Positions 52,434 through 60,613 of a DNA stretch of 64,000 nucleotides are shown piece by piece; position 1 is the first letter of the stretch; every line of letters begins with the position of its first letter. Origin of the DNA: Nannocystis bainbridge (GTDB taxonomy: Bacteria; Myxococcota_A; Polyangia; Nannocystales; Nannocystaceae); the NCBI RefSeq assembly GCF_028368995.1, contig NZ_JAQNDL010000002.1, positions 1,361,724 through 1,425,723 on the forward strand, read 5' to 3'. The notes under the pieces are model-generated. The model saw only the letters and a program-made list of their open reading frames with translations, ran no database searches and was not told the DNA's origin. Made by a program: the position numbers and the translations under genes.

Positions 52434-52550
52434 GCATGTCGTGATGGACATGGTCTTTTGGACATGTCAATAGGGACATGTCTGTTCGGCCATGTCCTCA
52501 GGGACATGGCGTTACGGACAGGTCAGACACGCCTGACCTTCGGGACAGGT
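52434..52550. repeat. 14-bp array abutting the amino-acid dehydrogenase stop
   Basis: Cores gcatgt 52434, acatgg 52448, acatgt 52462, acatgt 52476, ccatgt 52490, acatgg 52504, acaggt 52518, gcctga 52531 and acaggt 52545. The last core touches the stop codon at 52550. Confidence 0.88.
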
Positions 52551-53851
52551 CAGCCGGCCCAGCCGTCCTCGACCAGGCCGGCGACGATGGCCCGCGCGCG
52601 GTGGCCCCAGATCGGGTGCGGCTCGGTGGCGAGGGCGTCGGCGAGGCGGTTGGCGGCGGCGGCGGAGGTGATGTTCTCGCGCTCGGCCAGCTCGAGCGCG
52701 CGGCGGGTGACGACGTAGACGGCGTTGTCCCAGTCGCGTCCGTAGTGGCGCTCGATGGCGGCGTCGTGCGGGACCGAGCCGTACTGCTCGTTGGCGCAGT
52801 AGACGATGCCCATGCGGTTGCACAGGAAATCGGGCACGTAGACGATGTCGCGCGCGCGCAGGGCCTCGCCGTCGCGCACGTCGTCGAGGAGCTGGTTGTT
52901 GGCGGCGCCGCAGACGATGCGGGCCTGGATGGTCGGGATGGTGTCGGGGTTGAGCACGCCGCCGAGAGCGTTGGGCGCGAGGATGTCGCACGGCTCGGCG
53001 AGGATCCGGTTGTCGCCCGGCTCGGCCGCGACGACGGTGAGCGGGCTGCCGGCGAAGTCGCGCTCGAGCTGCTCGCGCCGCGCGGGCGAGAGCTCGCTGG
53101 CGAGGATCGAGCCGACGCCGCGCTGGAAGAGCTCGCCGATCATGGCGGCGCCGACGTTGCCGGTGCCCTGCATGACGATCTTCCGGCCGGCGAGGGGGCC
53201 GAGGCCGAGGTGGGCGAGGGCGCCCTCCATCGCGCAGACGACCCCCTTGGCGGTCGCGGGCGAGGGGTTGCCGGCGCCGCCGACGGCCGGCGGGGTGCAA
53301 GTGACGAAGCGGGTGCCGCGGTGGACGATGGCCATGTCGGCAGGCCCGGTGCCGGCGTCCTCGGCGGTGATGTAGCAGCCGCGCAGGCTGGCGACGAAGC
53401 CGGCGTACTCGGTGTAGACGCGCTCGCGGAAGCCGACGTCCTGGTACGGATGGTCGACGTGGCGGGCGATGAGGCCCTTGCCGCCGCCCCACCACAGACC
53501 GGCGAGGGCGCTCTTGCGGGTCATGCCATGCGACAGGCGCAGGCCGTCGCTGAGGAAGCCGGCGAGGTCGCGGTACGGCCAGTAACGCAGGCCGCCCTGG
53601 CCCTGGCCGCGGGTGGTGTTGTGGACAAAGGCGCCGAACAAGGCGCCAGTGGTGGCGCCGACCTCGAGGAAGACGCCCTCGTGACGGTGGTAGTCGCGGG
53701 TGTCGCCGAGGAGGTGGCTCGCGATCTCGGCCAGCTCGGGGTGCGAGCCGCGGACGACGCCGTTCTCGTGGACGAAGTAGGCGCGGCGAAGGCCTAACGA
53801 GGTGAGGTGCGCGGCGAATGCTTCGGGGCTGAGGTCGACGAGGCGCGTCAT
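52550..53851 (-). CDS. Glu/Leu/Phe/Val-family amino-acid dehydrogenase
   Basis: 433 residues. The catalytic Lys region LAGLWWGGGKGLIA (near 124), AEDAGTGPADMAIV and the NAD-binding GTGNVGAAMIGEL are those of leucine/phenylalanine/valine dehydrogenases. It would interconvert a branched-chain or aromatic amino acid and its keto acid with NAD+. Substrate cannot be fixed from sequence, though length and motifs resemble leucine dehydrogenase. The C-terminal ERENITSAAAANRLADAL region is normal. The 3' end touches a repeat array. Confidence 0.87.
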   Translation of the reverse strand: MTRLVDLSPEAFAAHLTSLGLRRAYFVHENGVVRGSHPELAEIASHLLGDTRDYHRHEGVFLEVGATTGALFGAFVHNTTRGQGQGGLRYWPYRDLAGFLSDGLRLSHGMTRKSALAGLWWGGGKGLIARHVDHPYQDVGFRERVYTEYAGFVASLRGCYITAEDAGTGPADMAIVHRGTRFVTCTPPAVGGAGNPSPATAKGVVCAMEGALAHLGLGPLAGRKIVMQGTGNVGAAMIGELFQRGVGSILASELSPARREQLERDFAGSPLTVVAAEPGDNRILAEPCDILAPNALGGVLNPDTIPTIQARIVCGAANNQLLDDVRDGEALRARDIVYVPDFLCNRMGIVYCANEQYGSVPHDAAIERHYGRDWDNAVYVVTRRALELAERENITSAAAANRLADALATEPHPIWGHRARAIVAGLVEDGWAG

Positions 53852-54067
53852 GTCTGCGTCGACTTTAGCCGCCGCGTCGCAGGCGGCGAGGGCCGCGGGG
53901 CCGTGAGGGCTCGCACCGACGCCAGGCGCGCGCCTGCGCCAGGTGAAGACGGGGCACGTCGAAGTGAGGGTCGCCGCCGCGAAAACGCGGTGGCGGGTGC
54001 CTGCAGACCAGGGGGCCGGACGGCGAGGGACGGGCGCGGGGAGGGCGATGCGCGAAGCGCTGCGCGG

Positions 54068-55276
54068 TCAGCCGGCGGCGCGCGGGGCGAGGCCGATGAG
54101 GCTCAGGCCCTTGACGCCGGTGTCCTTGTTGAGGGTGCCGTCGAGTTCGGCGAAGCGCAGCATCGGGTTGCGCGAGCGGTTCTTGCGGTCGCCGAGGCGG
54201 GCGCGGTAGTCGGTCAGCGGCTGGATCTGGTAGGCCCACAGCTGATCGGCGTGGATCCACTTCTTGCTGTAGATCGTGCGCAGGACCAGCGACTGCTCGT
54301 CGCCGATCAGCGCCTCGACGTTGGCGACGAACTGCCGGTTGTAATCGAAGTACTCCTCGGCGTTGCTGAAGTAGACGAGCCGCACCGGCAGACCGAACTG
54401 CTTGGCGGCGGCGCCGACCGACTGCAGCGAGTTGGGGCCGGTGAGGTCGCCGGCCATCATGCGCACGCGATCGGCGAGGAACATGCCGCGGATGTACTGA
54501 TACATCTCGGGGTTCGACATCCACGAGGTCGGCTGCTCGCCCTGGTGGCGCCGGTAGACGCGCTCGAGGTGGACGTAGACGGTCTCGCGCGCGGCCCGGT
54601 AGAGCCGGACGATGCGCTTGCGGTCGGCCTCGGGCAGGTCGGCGTAGGTGGTCTCGAGGATCTTGACGCTGTCGTCGACGGCGCCGGCGGACCAGCGATC
54701 GAACAAGATCTTGGCATCGGGCGAGGCCTCGATGAGGGCCTCGTAACAGCGGTGGAGGTCGACGACGCTCTGATCGATGTCGAGCAGGAACATCAGCTCG
54801 CTGCCGGCCGCGGCCGCGAGGGTGTAGTTCTGATCGGAGCCGACGCCGACGTAGACGCCGCCCTTGCCGGCGACGTACGGGAAGAACACGTCGTGGCGGA
54901 CCTCGTTGCTCTTCATGTAGTGGATCGGCGTGGCGATGAGGCTGTCCTCGGGGCCAGCCAACATCGCCGCCCGCTGATCGGCGGTCAGCGGGGCGGTGCC
55001 ACCAGCGCCCGCAGGCGCGCCGGGCGGGGGATCCGCCGCAGGTGCGGCGGGCTCCGGCGCGGGCGTGCGCGGCGGCGGTGCGGGCGTCGGCTCGGGCGCG
55101 GGGCTGGTGCCGGCCGACAACGATTGATGGGCGCTGGCCGACGGCGCCGCTTCGGTCGGGGGGCGGCCGCCGCACGCGATCGTGAGCACGAGGCCGAGGC
55201 CGCACGCGAACGGGGTCCAGCGCTGAAATCCGCGGGAGAGGCGAGGCAAACTGCGTGGGCGCGGCGGGACCGGCAT
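54068..55276 (-). CDS. Lipoprotein with a methyltransferase-like fold (LIC_10091-like)
   Basis: 402 residues. Signal segment with lipobox LTIACGGR. A Pro/Ala linker precedes a domain with a Rossmann/SAM-type pattern: GGVYVGVGSDQNYTLAAAAG followed by ELMFLLDIDQSVVDLHRCYEALIEAS (GxG-loop, strand, acidic end). The rest is helical (RLYRAARETVYVHLERVYRRHQ). I recall similar proteins as the Leptospira LIC_10091 group, but this is from memory. ATG 55276 was chosen because TAGGCT lies 7 bp upstream and the signal peptide begins there. Activity unproven. Confidence 0.65.
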   Translation of the reverse strand: MPVPPRPRSLPRLSRGFQRWTPFACGLGLVLTIACGGRPPTEAAPSASAHQSLSAGTSPAPEPTPAPPPRTPAPEPAAPAADPPPGAPAGAGGTAPLTADQRAAMLAGPEDSLIATPIHYMKSNEVRHDVFFPYVAGKGGVYVGVGSDQNYTLAAAAGSELMFLLDIDQSVVDLHRCYEALIEASPDAKILFDRWSAGAVDDSVKILETTYADLPEADRKRIVRLYRAARETVYVHLERVYRRHQGEQPTSWMSNPEMYQYIRGMFLADRVRMMAGDLTGPNSLQSVGAAAKQFGLPVRLVYFSNAEEYFDYNRQFVANVEALIGDEQSLVLRTIYSKKWIHADQLWAYQIQPLTDYRARLGDRKNRSRNPMLRFAELDGTLNKDTGVKGLSLIGLAPRAAG

Positions 55277-55520
55277 CGGCGAGAGCCTATGCCACAAGCC
55301 CGGCATGATTGGGAGATTGGTGCTTGTCAGGTCGGGGCGGAAGGAATACACATGCGGGCGCGCAGGTAGGTCCTGCGCCGCCGCACGTGCCGCGGATCCG
55401 CGGATTGTCCCGGGTCCACACGTGGAGCCACCGCGGAGCACCGCGGAGCCCGCTCTGCAGACCGGCCGTCGCGTGCGACCCGAGCGGCCGCGCGCGGCCG
55501 CCCCCGCGAGAGCAGCACGC

Positions 55521-56282
55521 ATGACCACGCACGAATCGAACTCCAGTCGCAGCGTGACCATCCGCGCCGAGAACCTGTCGAAGATCTACGGCGACTTCGC
55601 GGCCCTGCACAGCGTCACCTTCGAGGTACGCAAGGGCACCGTCGCCGCGTTCCTCGGCCCGAACGGCGCCGGCAAGTCGACGACGATGAAGATCCTGACG
55701 GGTTACCTCGCGCCGTCGTCCGGCAGCGCGAGGGTCCTCGGCTTCGATCCCACGCACCCCGACCAGCGCATCGAGATGGCGCGGCGGCTCGGCTACCTGC
55801 CCGAGAACGGCCCGCTCTACGGCGACATGACGCCGCGCGAGACGCTCGAGTTCGTCGGCCGGGTCCGCGGGCTCGGCGGCGGCCTCAAGTCGGCGATCGA
55901 GCGCGTGACCGGGCAGTGTGCCATCCGCGAGGTGTTCGACAAGCCGGTCGGCAAGCTGTCGAAGGGCTTCCGTCAGCGCGTCGGCATGGCCCAGGCGCTG
56001 CTGCACGACCCCGAGGTGCTGATCCTCGACGAGCCGACCAGCGGCCTCGATCCGCTGCAGATCCGCGATGTCCGCGAGCTCATCCGCGAGCTCGGGCGGA
56101 CCAAGACGATCCTGCTGTCGACGCACATCCTGCAAGAGGTCGAGGCGGTGGCCAGCGAGGTCATCGTGGTCGGCGAGGGCCGGCTGGTGTTCTCCGGCAC
56201 GGTCGACGAGCTGCGGGCTGGTGGCACCGTCGAGGAGCGCTTCTACGCGCTGATGGACAAGCGGCGCAAGGAGGCCGCGTAG
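55521..56282 (+). CDS. ABC transporter ATP-binding protein (GldA-like)
   Basis: 253 residues. Walker A GPNGAGKST near 45, signature LSKGFRQRV near 146, Walker B VLILDEPTSGLDP near 166, and the switch His in LLSTHIL. N-terminal YGDFAALHSVTFEV is typical. ATP hydrolysis should power the membrane partner encoded 2 bp downstream. ATG 55521 starts a plausible N-terminus; the long frame to its left is leader DNA. First gene of the four-gene operon. Confidence 0.92.
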   Translation: MTTHESNSSRSVTIRAENLSKIYGDFAALHSVTFEVRKGTVAAFLGPNGAGKSTTMKILTGYLAPSSGSARVLGFDPTHPDQRIEMARRLGYLPENGPLYGDMTPRETLEFVGRVRGLGGGLKSAIERVTGQCAIREVFDKPVGKLSKGFRQRVGMAQALLHDPEVLILDEPTSGLDPLQIRDVRELIRELGRTKTILLSTHILQEVEAVASEVIVVGEGRLVFSGTVDELRAGGTVEERFYALMDKRRKEAA

Positions 56283-56284
56283 TC

Positions 56285-57151
56285 ATGGCGAATTCGTCTT
56301 CCAAGGACGTGATCCTGGGGATCGCCGGCAAGGAGCTGCGCAGCTTCCTCGGCAACCCGACGGGCTACGTGTTCCTCACCCTGTTCATCGCCCTGTGCGC
56401 CGGCGCGGCGTTCTGGCCGCGCGAGTTCTTCGACCGCAACCTGGCGGACCTGGCGACGCTCAACCGGCAGATGCCGCTGATCCTGATGCTGTTCGTGCCG
56501 GCGATCACGATGACGCTGTGGGCCGACGAGCGGCGCGCGGGCACCGACGAGCTGCTGCTGACGCTGCCGGTGCGCGACACCGAGGTGGTGCTCGGCAAGT
56601 TCCTCGGCGCCGTCGGGGTGCTGTCGATCGGGCTGGTGTTCAGCCTCGCCAACGTCGGCGTGCTGGCCTACCTCGGCGAGCCCGACGTCGGCCTGATGTT
56701 CTCGACGTTCCTCGGCTACTGGCTGATGGGCACCCTGTTCGTGGCGGTCGGCATGATCGGCTCGCTGCTGACGACCAACGTCACGGTCGCGTTCGTGCTC
56801 GGGGTGCTGGCCTGCGCCGCGTTCGCGCTGGCACAGTCGGTGGCCATCGGCGGCGGCGTCATCGGCATCGCGCTGCTCGCGGGCCTGGCGTCGCTCGGCT
56901 GGCTGGTTTCGTTCGGCTCCGGCATCCACGCCGGCTACGCGGCGCTGGTCGGCGCGTTCATCGGCGTGGTGCTGTGGCTCGGCGACGTGGTGCCGGGCTT
57001 CACCGGCCTGTTCGGGGCCTTCGACGCGCCGTCGCACTTCGCCAGCTTCGGCGAGGGCGTCATCCGCCTCGGCGACGTCGTGTTCTTCATCGGCGGCACG
57101 GCCGTCGCGCTCTACCTGTGCGGTCTTCTGCTGTCTCGGAGGCACTGGTGA
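56285..57151 (+). CDS. ABC transporter permease (GldF-like)
   Basis: 288 residues with six predicted membrane segments (TGYVFLTLFIALCAGAAFW, LILMLFVPAITMTLW, VGVLSIGLVFSLANVGVLAYL and three more). The ADERRAGTDELLLTLPVRDTEVVLGKFLG region is a hallmark of GldF/YtrC-type ABC-2 permeases. It forms the pore with the ATPase encoded 2 bp upstream. The next gene starts inside its stop codon (TGATG). Confidence 0.9.
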   Translation: MANSSSKDVILGIAGKELRSFLGNPTGYVFLTLFIALCAGAAFWPREFFDRNLADLATLNRQMPLILMLFVPAITMTLWADERRAGTDELLLTLPVRDTEVVLGKFLGAVGVLSIGLVFSLANVGVLAYLGEPDVGLMFSTFLGYWLMGTLFVAVGMIGSLLTTNVTVAFVLGVLACAAFALAQSVAIGGGVIGIALLAGLASLGWLVSFGSGIHAGYAALVGAFIGVVLWLGDVVPGFTGLFGAFDAPSHFASFGEGVIRLGDVVFFIGGTAVALYLCGLLLSRRHW

Positions 57152-59103
57152 TGCACCCGCGCGTCCATCGTTTCATCCGCTTCGCGTCGATCGCCGTCAC
57201 GGCGGTCTCGCTGACCTACATGGCCCAGCGCGCCAACGTGCGCGCCGACGTCACCGCCGAGAAGCTCAACCAGGTCACCCCGGCCACCCGCGATCTCATC
57301 GACGCGGTCACGCCCGAGCGGCCGGTGGCGATCCACGCGTTCGTGTCGCGCGAGGTCCCGCGCGACTACGTGACGGTGCGCGCGCGCCTGCTGTCGGTGC
57401 TGCGCGAAATGGAGGCCCGCGGCACGGCCGGCCTGACGGTCCGCATCGTCGAGCCGTCGTCGTTCTCCGACGAGGCGGTCGAGGCCGAGGAGAAGTACGG
57501 CATCCGCCCGCAGGTGGTGGCCAACCGCGACGGCGACCGCGTGCAGGAGATGCAGGTGTTCCTCGGCGTGGCCGTGACGAGCGGGCCGCACGAGCAGACC
57601 ATCCCGTTCATCGATCGCGGCATGTCGCCCGAGTACGAGCTGGTCCGGGCGCTGCGCACGGTCTCGCAGGAGAAGAAGAAGGTGGTCGGGGTGCTGCGCA
57701 CCGACGCGACCATCATGGGCAACTTCGACCTGCAGGCGCGCAAGCAGCAGCCGGCCTGGCGCGTCATCGCCGAGCTGAAGAAGCAGTACGAGGTCCGCAG
57801 CCTCAACCCCGGCGCCGAGATCCCGAAGGACGTCGACGTCCTGCTGGTGCCGCAGATGAGCAGCATGACCGCGCCGCAGCTCGAGCACCTCAAGAAGTAC
57901 GTCGACGAGGGCCGCCCGGCGCTGCTGACCGTCGACCCGATGCCGCTGTTCGACATGCGGCTGTCGCCGAGCGAGCCGATGCTGCCGCCCCCGGGCCAGA
58001 ACCAGGGGATGATGTTCGGCATGCAGGACCAGGGCGGGGAGCCGAAGGGCGACTACCTCGGGTTCCTCGAGAAGCTCGGCGTGACGTGGGAGTCGGACAA
58101 GATCGTGTTCGACAGCGACAACCCGCACCCGCGGTTCGCCGGCAGCCCGCCGCAGGTGGTGTTCGTGACCGAGCGGCCCGACGGCACCAAGCCGTTCAAT
58201 GGCCAGGATCCGGTGGTCTCCGGCATCAACGAGGTCGTGGTCCTGTTCGGCGGCGCGATCAAGCCGGCGGCCGGGTTCGAGGCCCAGTTCGTGCCGCTGC
58301 TGCAGACGGGCACGCGCGGCGGCTTCAACAAGTTCGAGGAGATGACCGAGCGGCACATGCTGTTCGGGCTCCAGGGGCCGATCCTGCCGCGTCAGCGCAA
58401 GATCTCGGGCGTCAACGAGGTCATCGCGGCCCACGTCACCGGCGGCGAGAGCTCGGGCGAGGGCAAGGGCAAGAACGTGATCGTGGTCGCCGACCTCGAC
58501 ATCTTCGGCGACCAGTTCTTCGTGCTCAACGAGCGCGGCGGCGACCTCGACGGCGACGGCATCGACGACCTGCGGTTCGACAACGTCACGTTCCTGCTCA
58601 ACGCGATCGACTCGCTGACCGGCGACGCCGGCCTCGTCGAGCTGCGCGGGCGCAAGGCGCAGTACCGCCGCATGACGAAGATGGACGCGCTGACGAAGGA
58701 GGCCGACGACAAGCGCAACGCCGAGATCGAGGCCGCCAACGCCAAGGCCGAGATCGAGCTCAAGGGCGCCCAGGAGGCCCTCGACGCCGCGGTCAAGAAG
58801 ATCCAGGACGACGCCTCCCTCGACGAGACGACCAAGGCCGTCCTGCTCAAGAGCCGCGAGGAGGCCGAGAACCGGCGCCTGGCGGCCAAGCGCGAGACGA
58901 TCGAGCGCGACAAGGCGCGCGCGCTCAAGGCCACCGAGAACGAGCGCGACAAGGCGGTCGAGTCGGTGCGCGCGAAGGTCCGCCTGATCGCCAGCACGAC
59001 GCCGCTGCTGCTCCCGATCCTGCTCGGCTTCGGCGTCTGGATGCGCAAGCGCGGCCGCGAGGCCGATTCGATCCCGAGCTCCCGCAAGCGAGGTGCCGCA
59101 TGA
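57151..59103 (+). CDS. GldG-like ABC transporter auxiliary protein
   Basis: 650 residues. N-terminal membrane segment (about 7-25), then a periplasmic domain resembling the ABC auxiliary domain (PF09822-type): RPVAIHAFVSREVPRDYVTVRARLLSVLREME, VVGVLRTDATIMGNF, LLVPQMSSMTAPQLEHLKKYVDEGRPALLTVDP. A coiled coil (about 525-615, KEADDKRNAEIEAANAKAEIEL) precedes a C-terminal membrane helix (STTPLLLPILLGFGVWM). In Bacteroidetes GldG works with GldF in gliding; here motility is only one possibility. It overlaps its neighbours by one and four bases. Confidence 0.87.
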   Translation: MHPRVHRFIRFASIAVTAVSLTYMAQRANVRADVTAEKLNQVTPATRDLIDAVTPERPVAIHAFVSREVPRDYVTVRARLLSVLREMEARGTAGLTVRIVEPSSFSDEAVEAEEKYGIRPQVVANRDGDRVQEMQVFLGVAVTSGPHEQTIPFIDRGMSPEYELVRALRTVSQEKKKVVGVLRTDATIMGNFDLQARKQQPAWRVIAELKKQYEVRSLNPGAEIPKDVDVLLVPQMSSMTAPQLEHLKKYVDEGRPALLTVDPMPLFDMRLSPSEPMLPPPGQNQGMMFGMQDQGGEPKGDYLGFLEKLGVTWESDKIVFDSDNPHPRFAGSPPQVVFVTERPDGTKPFNGQDPVVSGINEVVVLFGGAIKPAAGFEAQFVPLLQTGTRGGFNKFEEMTERHMLFGLQGPILPRQRKISGVNEVIAAHVTGGESSGEGKGKNVIVVADLDIFGDQFFVLNERGGDLDGDGIDDLRFDNVTFLLNAIDSLTGDAGLVELRGRKAQYRRMTKMDALTKEADDKRNAEIEAANAKAEIELKGAQEALDAAVKKIQDDASLDETTKAVLLKSREEAENRRLAAKRETIERDKARALKATENERDKAVESVRAKVRLIASTTPLLLPILLGFGVWMRKRGREADSIPSSRKRGAA

Positions 59104-60425
59104 ACCGCACGACCATCCTGACCGCCGTCGTCGCGCTCGCCAGCCTCGGCGGCGCCCTGGCGATGCGCCCGGGACCTGCCCCGCAGGTCAGCTACGAAGA
59201 CACCGGCCAGCCGCTGTTCCCGAGCTTCACCGATCCGTCGCAGGCCGCGAGCCTCGAGGTGATCGGCTGGGACGAGACGGGGGCCCGCAACACGTCGTTC
59301 AAGGTCGAGCTCAAGGACGGTCGCTGGACCATCCCGAGTCACAACGACTACCCGGCCGACGGCACCGAGCGCATGGGCAAGGCGGCGGCGTCCTTCATCG
59401 ACGTGAAGAAGGACATCTACCGCGGCGACCGGCCCGAGGATCAGTCGAGCTTCGGCCTCGACGATCCGACCGACGCCAACGCCAAGGAGCGCGGGCAGCG
59501 GATCACGATCAAGGACGCGTCCGGCACGGTGCTTTCCGACGTCATCGTCGGCAAGAAGGTCGAGGACAAGGAGGGCTACCGCTACGTCCGCCTGCCCGAC
59601 CAGAAGCGCGTGTACGCGGTCAAGATCGACGTCGACATCTCGACCAACTTCACCGACTGGATCGAGAAGGACCTGCTGCTGATCGAGCAGGACCAGGTCG
59701 TGTCGTTCATGAGCGACACGTACAAGGTCGACGAGAGCCAGGGCAAGGTCACCGGCAGCGACCCGCTGCTGGTCAAGAAGGACGCGGCCGATCCGGAGGG
59801 CTCGTGGCTGCTGGGCGAGGGCTCGACGGCGATCGCCGGCAAGGAGCTCGACCCGTTCAAGGTCAAGCAGGCGATCAGCGGCCTCGACCGCCTGCAGATC
59901 GTCGGCGTGCGCCCGCGGCCGGAGATGCTGACGTTGCAGGCGCTGCAGTCGAAGGGCTTCTTCGTCACGCGCGACGGCTCGCGCCTCTACGGCAACGAGG
60001 GCGAGGTCAAGGCCATCTGCGACGACGGCGTGGTCTACAGCCTCTACTTCGGCGAGGTGACGTACGACTCGGGCCTGGCGCTGACGGCCGGGCAGGAGGG
60101 CGCGGAGGCAGCGGCGCCCAAGCCCGAGGACGAGGCGGCGGCCAAGAAGGACGCCAACCGCTACATGTTCGTCGACGTGTTCTACGACCCGACGCTCGAC
60201 GCCCAGGCGACCGCGGGGGCGAACCCCGACGACGCGCCGGGGGCGAAGCGGGCCAAGCAGCTGTCGGCGCGCTTCGGCAAGTGGTTCTATGTGATCTCCG
60301 ACGCGAGCTTCAAACAGATCCGCAAGCCCAAGGTCGAGTTCTTCAAGGACGCGCCGGCCGGCAGCGGCGCGGCGCCGGCGAGCCCCGCGGCGCCGGCGAA
60401 AAAGCCGGCAGCGCCGAACAAGTAG
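59100..60425 (+). CDS. DUF4340-type periplasmic protein of the ABC operon
   Basis: 441 residues. Signal/anchor segment (ILTAVVALASLGGALAM), then beta-rich repeats: FKVELKDGRWTIPSHNDYPAD, ASGTVLSDVIVGKKVEDKEGYRYVRLP, QDQVVSFMSDTYKVDE. The repeats match DUF4340, which travels with GldFG-type exporters. The C-terminus is Ala/Pro/Lys-rich. It overlaps the GldG-like gene by ATGA and ends the operon. Function unknown. Confidence 0.85.
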   Translation: MNRTTILTAVVALASLGGALAMRPGPAPQVSYEDTGQPLFPSFTDPSQAASLEVIGWDETGARNTSFKVELKDGRWTIPSHNDYPADGTERMGKAAASFIDVKKDIYRGDRPEDQSSFGLDDPTDANAKERGQRITIKDASGTVLSDVIVGKKVEDKEGYRYVRLPDQKRVYAVKIDVDISTNFTDWIEKDLLLIEQDQVVSFMSDTYKVDESQGKVTGSDPLLVKKDAADPEGSWLLGEGSTAIAGKELDPFKVKQAISGLDRLQIVGVRPRPEMLTLQALQSKGFFVTRDGSRLYGNEGEVKAICDDGVVYSLYFGEVTYDSGLALTAGQEGAEAAAPKPEDEAAAKKDANRYMFVDVFYDPTLDAQATAGANPDDAPGAKRAKQLSARFGKWFYVISDASFKQIRKPKVEFFKDAPAGSGAAPASPAAPAKKPAAPNK

Positions 60426-60453
60426 TCCGCCCCGAGTCGGCGGAACGCGAGTT

Positions 60454-60517
60454 CGCGGCCGAAGAAAACGGCCGCAAGCGGCCTCAGACAGCCCGGCGGC
60501 GCCTGCCCCCGGGCTGT
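60454..60517 (+). terminator. Two hairpins after the ABC operon
   Basis: GCGGCCG/CGGCCGC with loop aagaaaa (60454-60474), then ACAGCCCGG (60488-60496) / CCGGGCTGT (60509-60517). A likely transcript end, though without a long T-tract. Confidence 0.5.
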
Positions 60518-60570
60518 GTGCATTTGCGCGCCGGGCGCCCGGGCCGGCGCAGTGAGGTGGTCTGGATCGG

Positions 60571-60599
60571 TTGTCATCGCCGGCCGGCGCGGGCATAAG
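60571..60599 (+). promoter_or_regulatory. Promoter of the APC transporter gene
   Basis: TTGTCA (60571-60576), 17-bp spacer, CATAAG (60594-60599), about 15 bp before ATG 60614. Confidence 0.5.
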
Positions 60600-60613
60600 T
60601 CGCATGGCGACGC

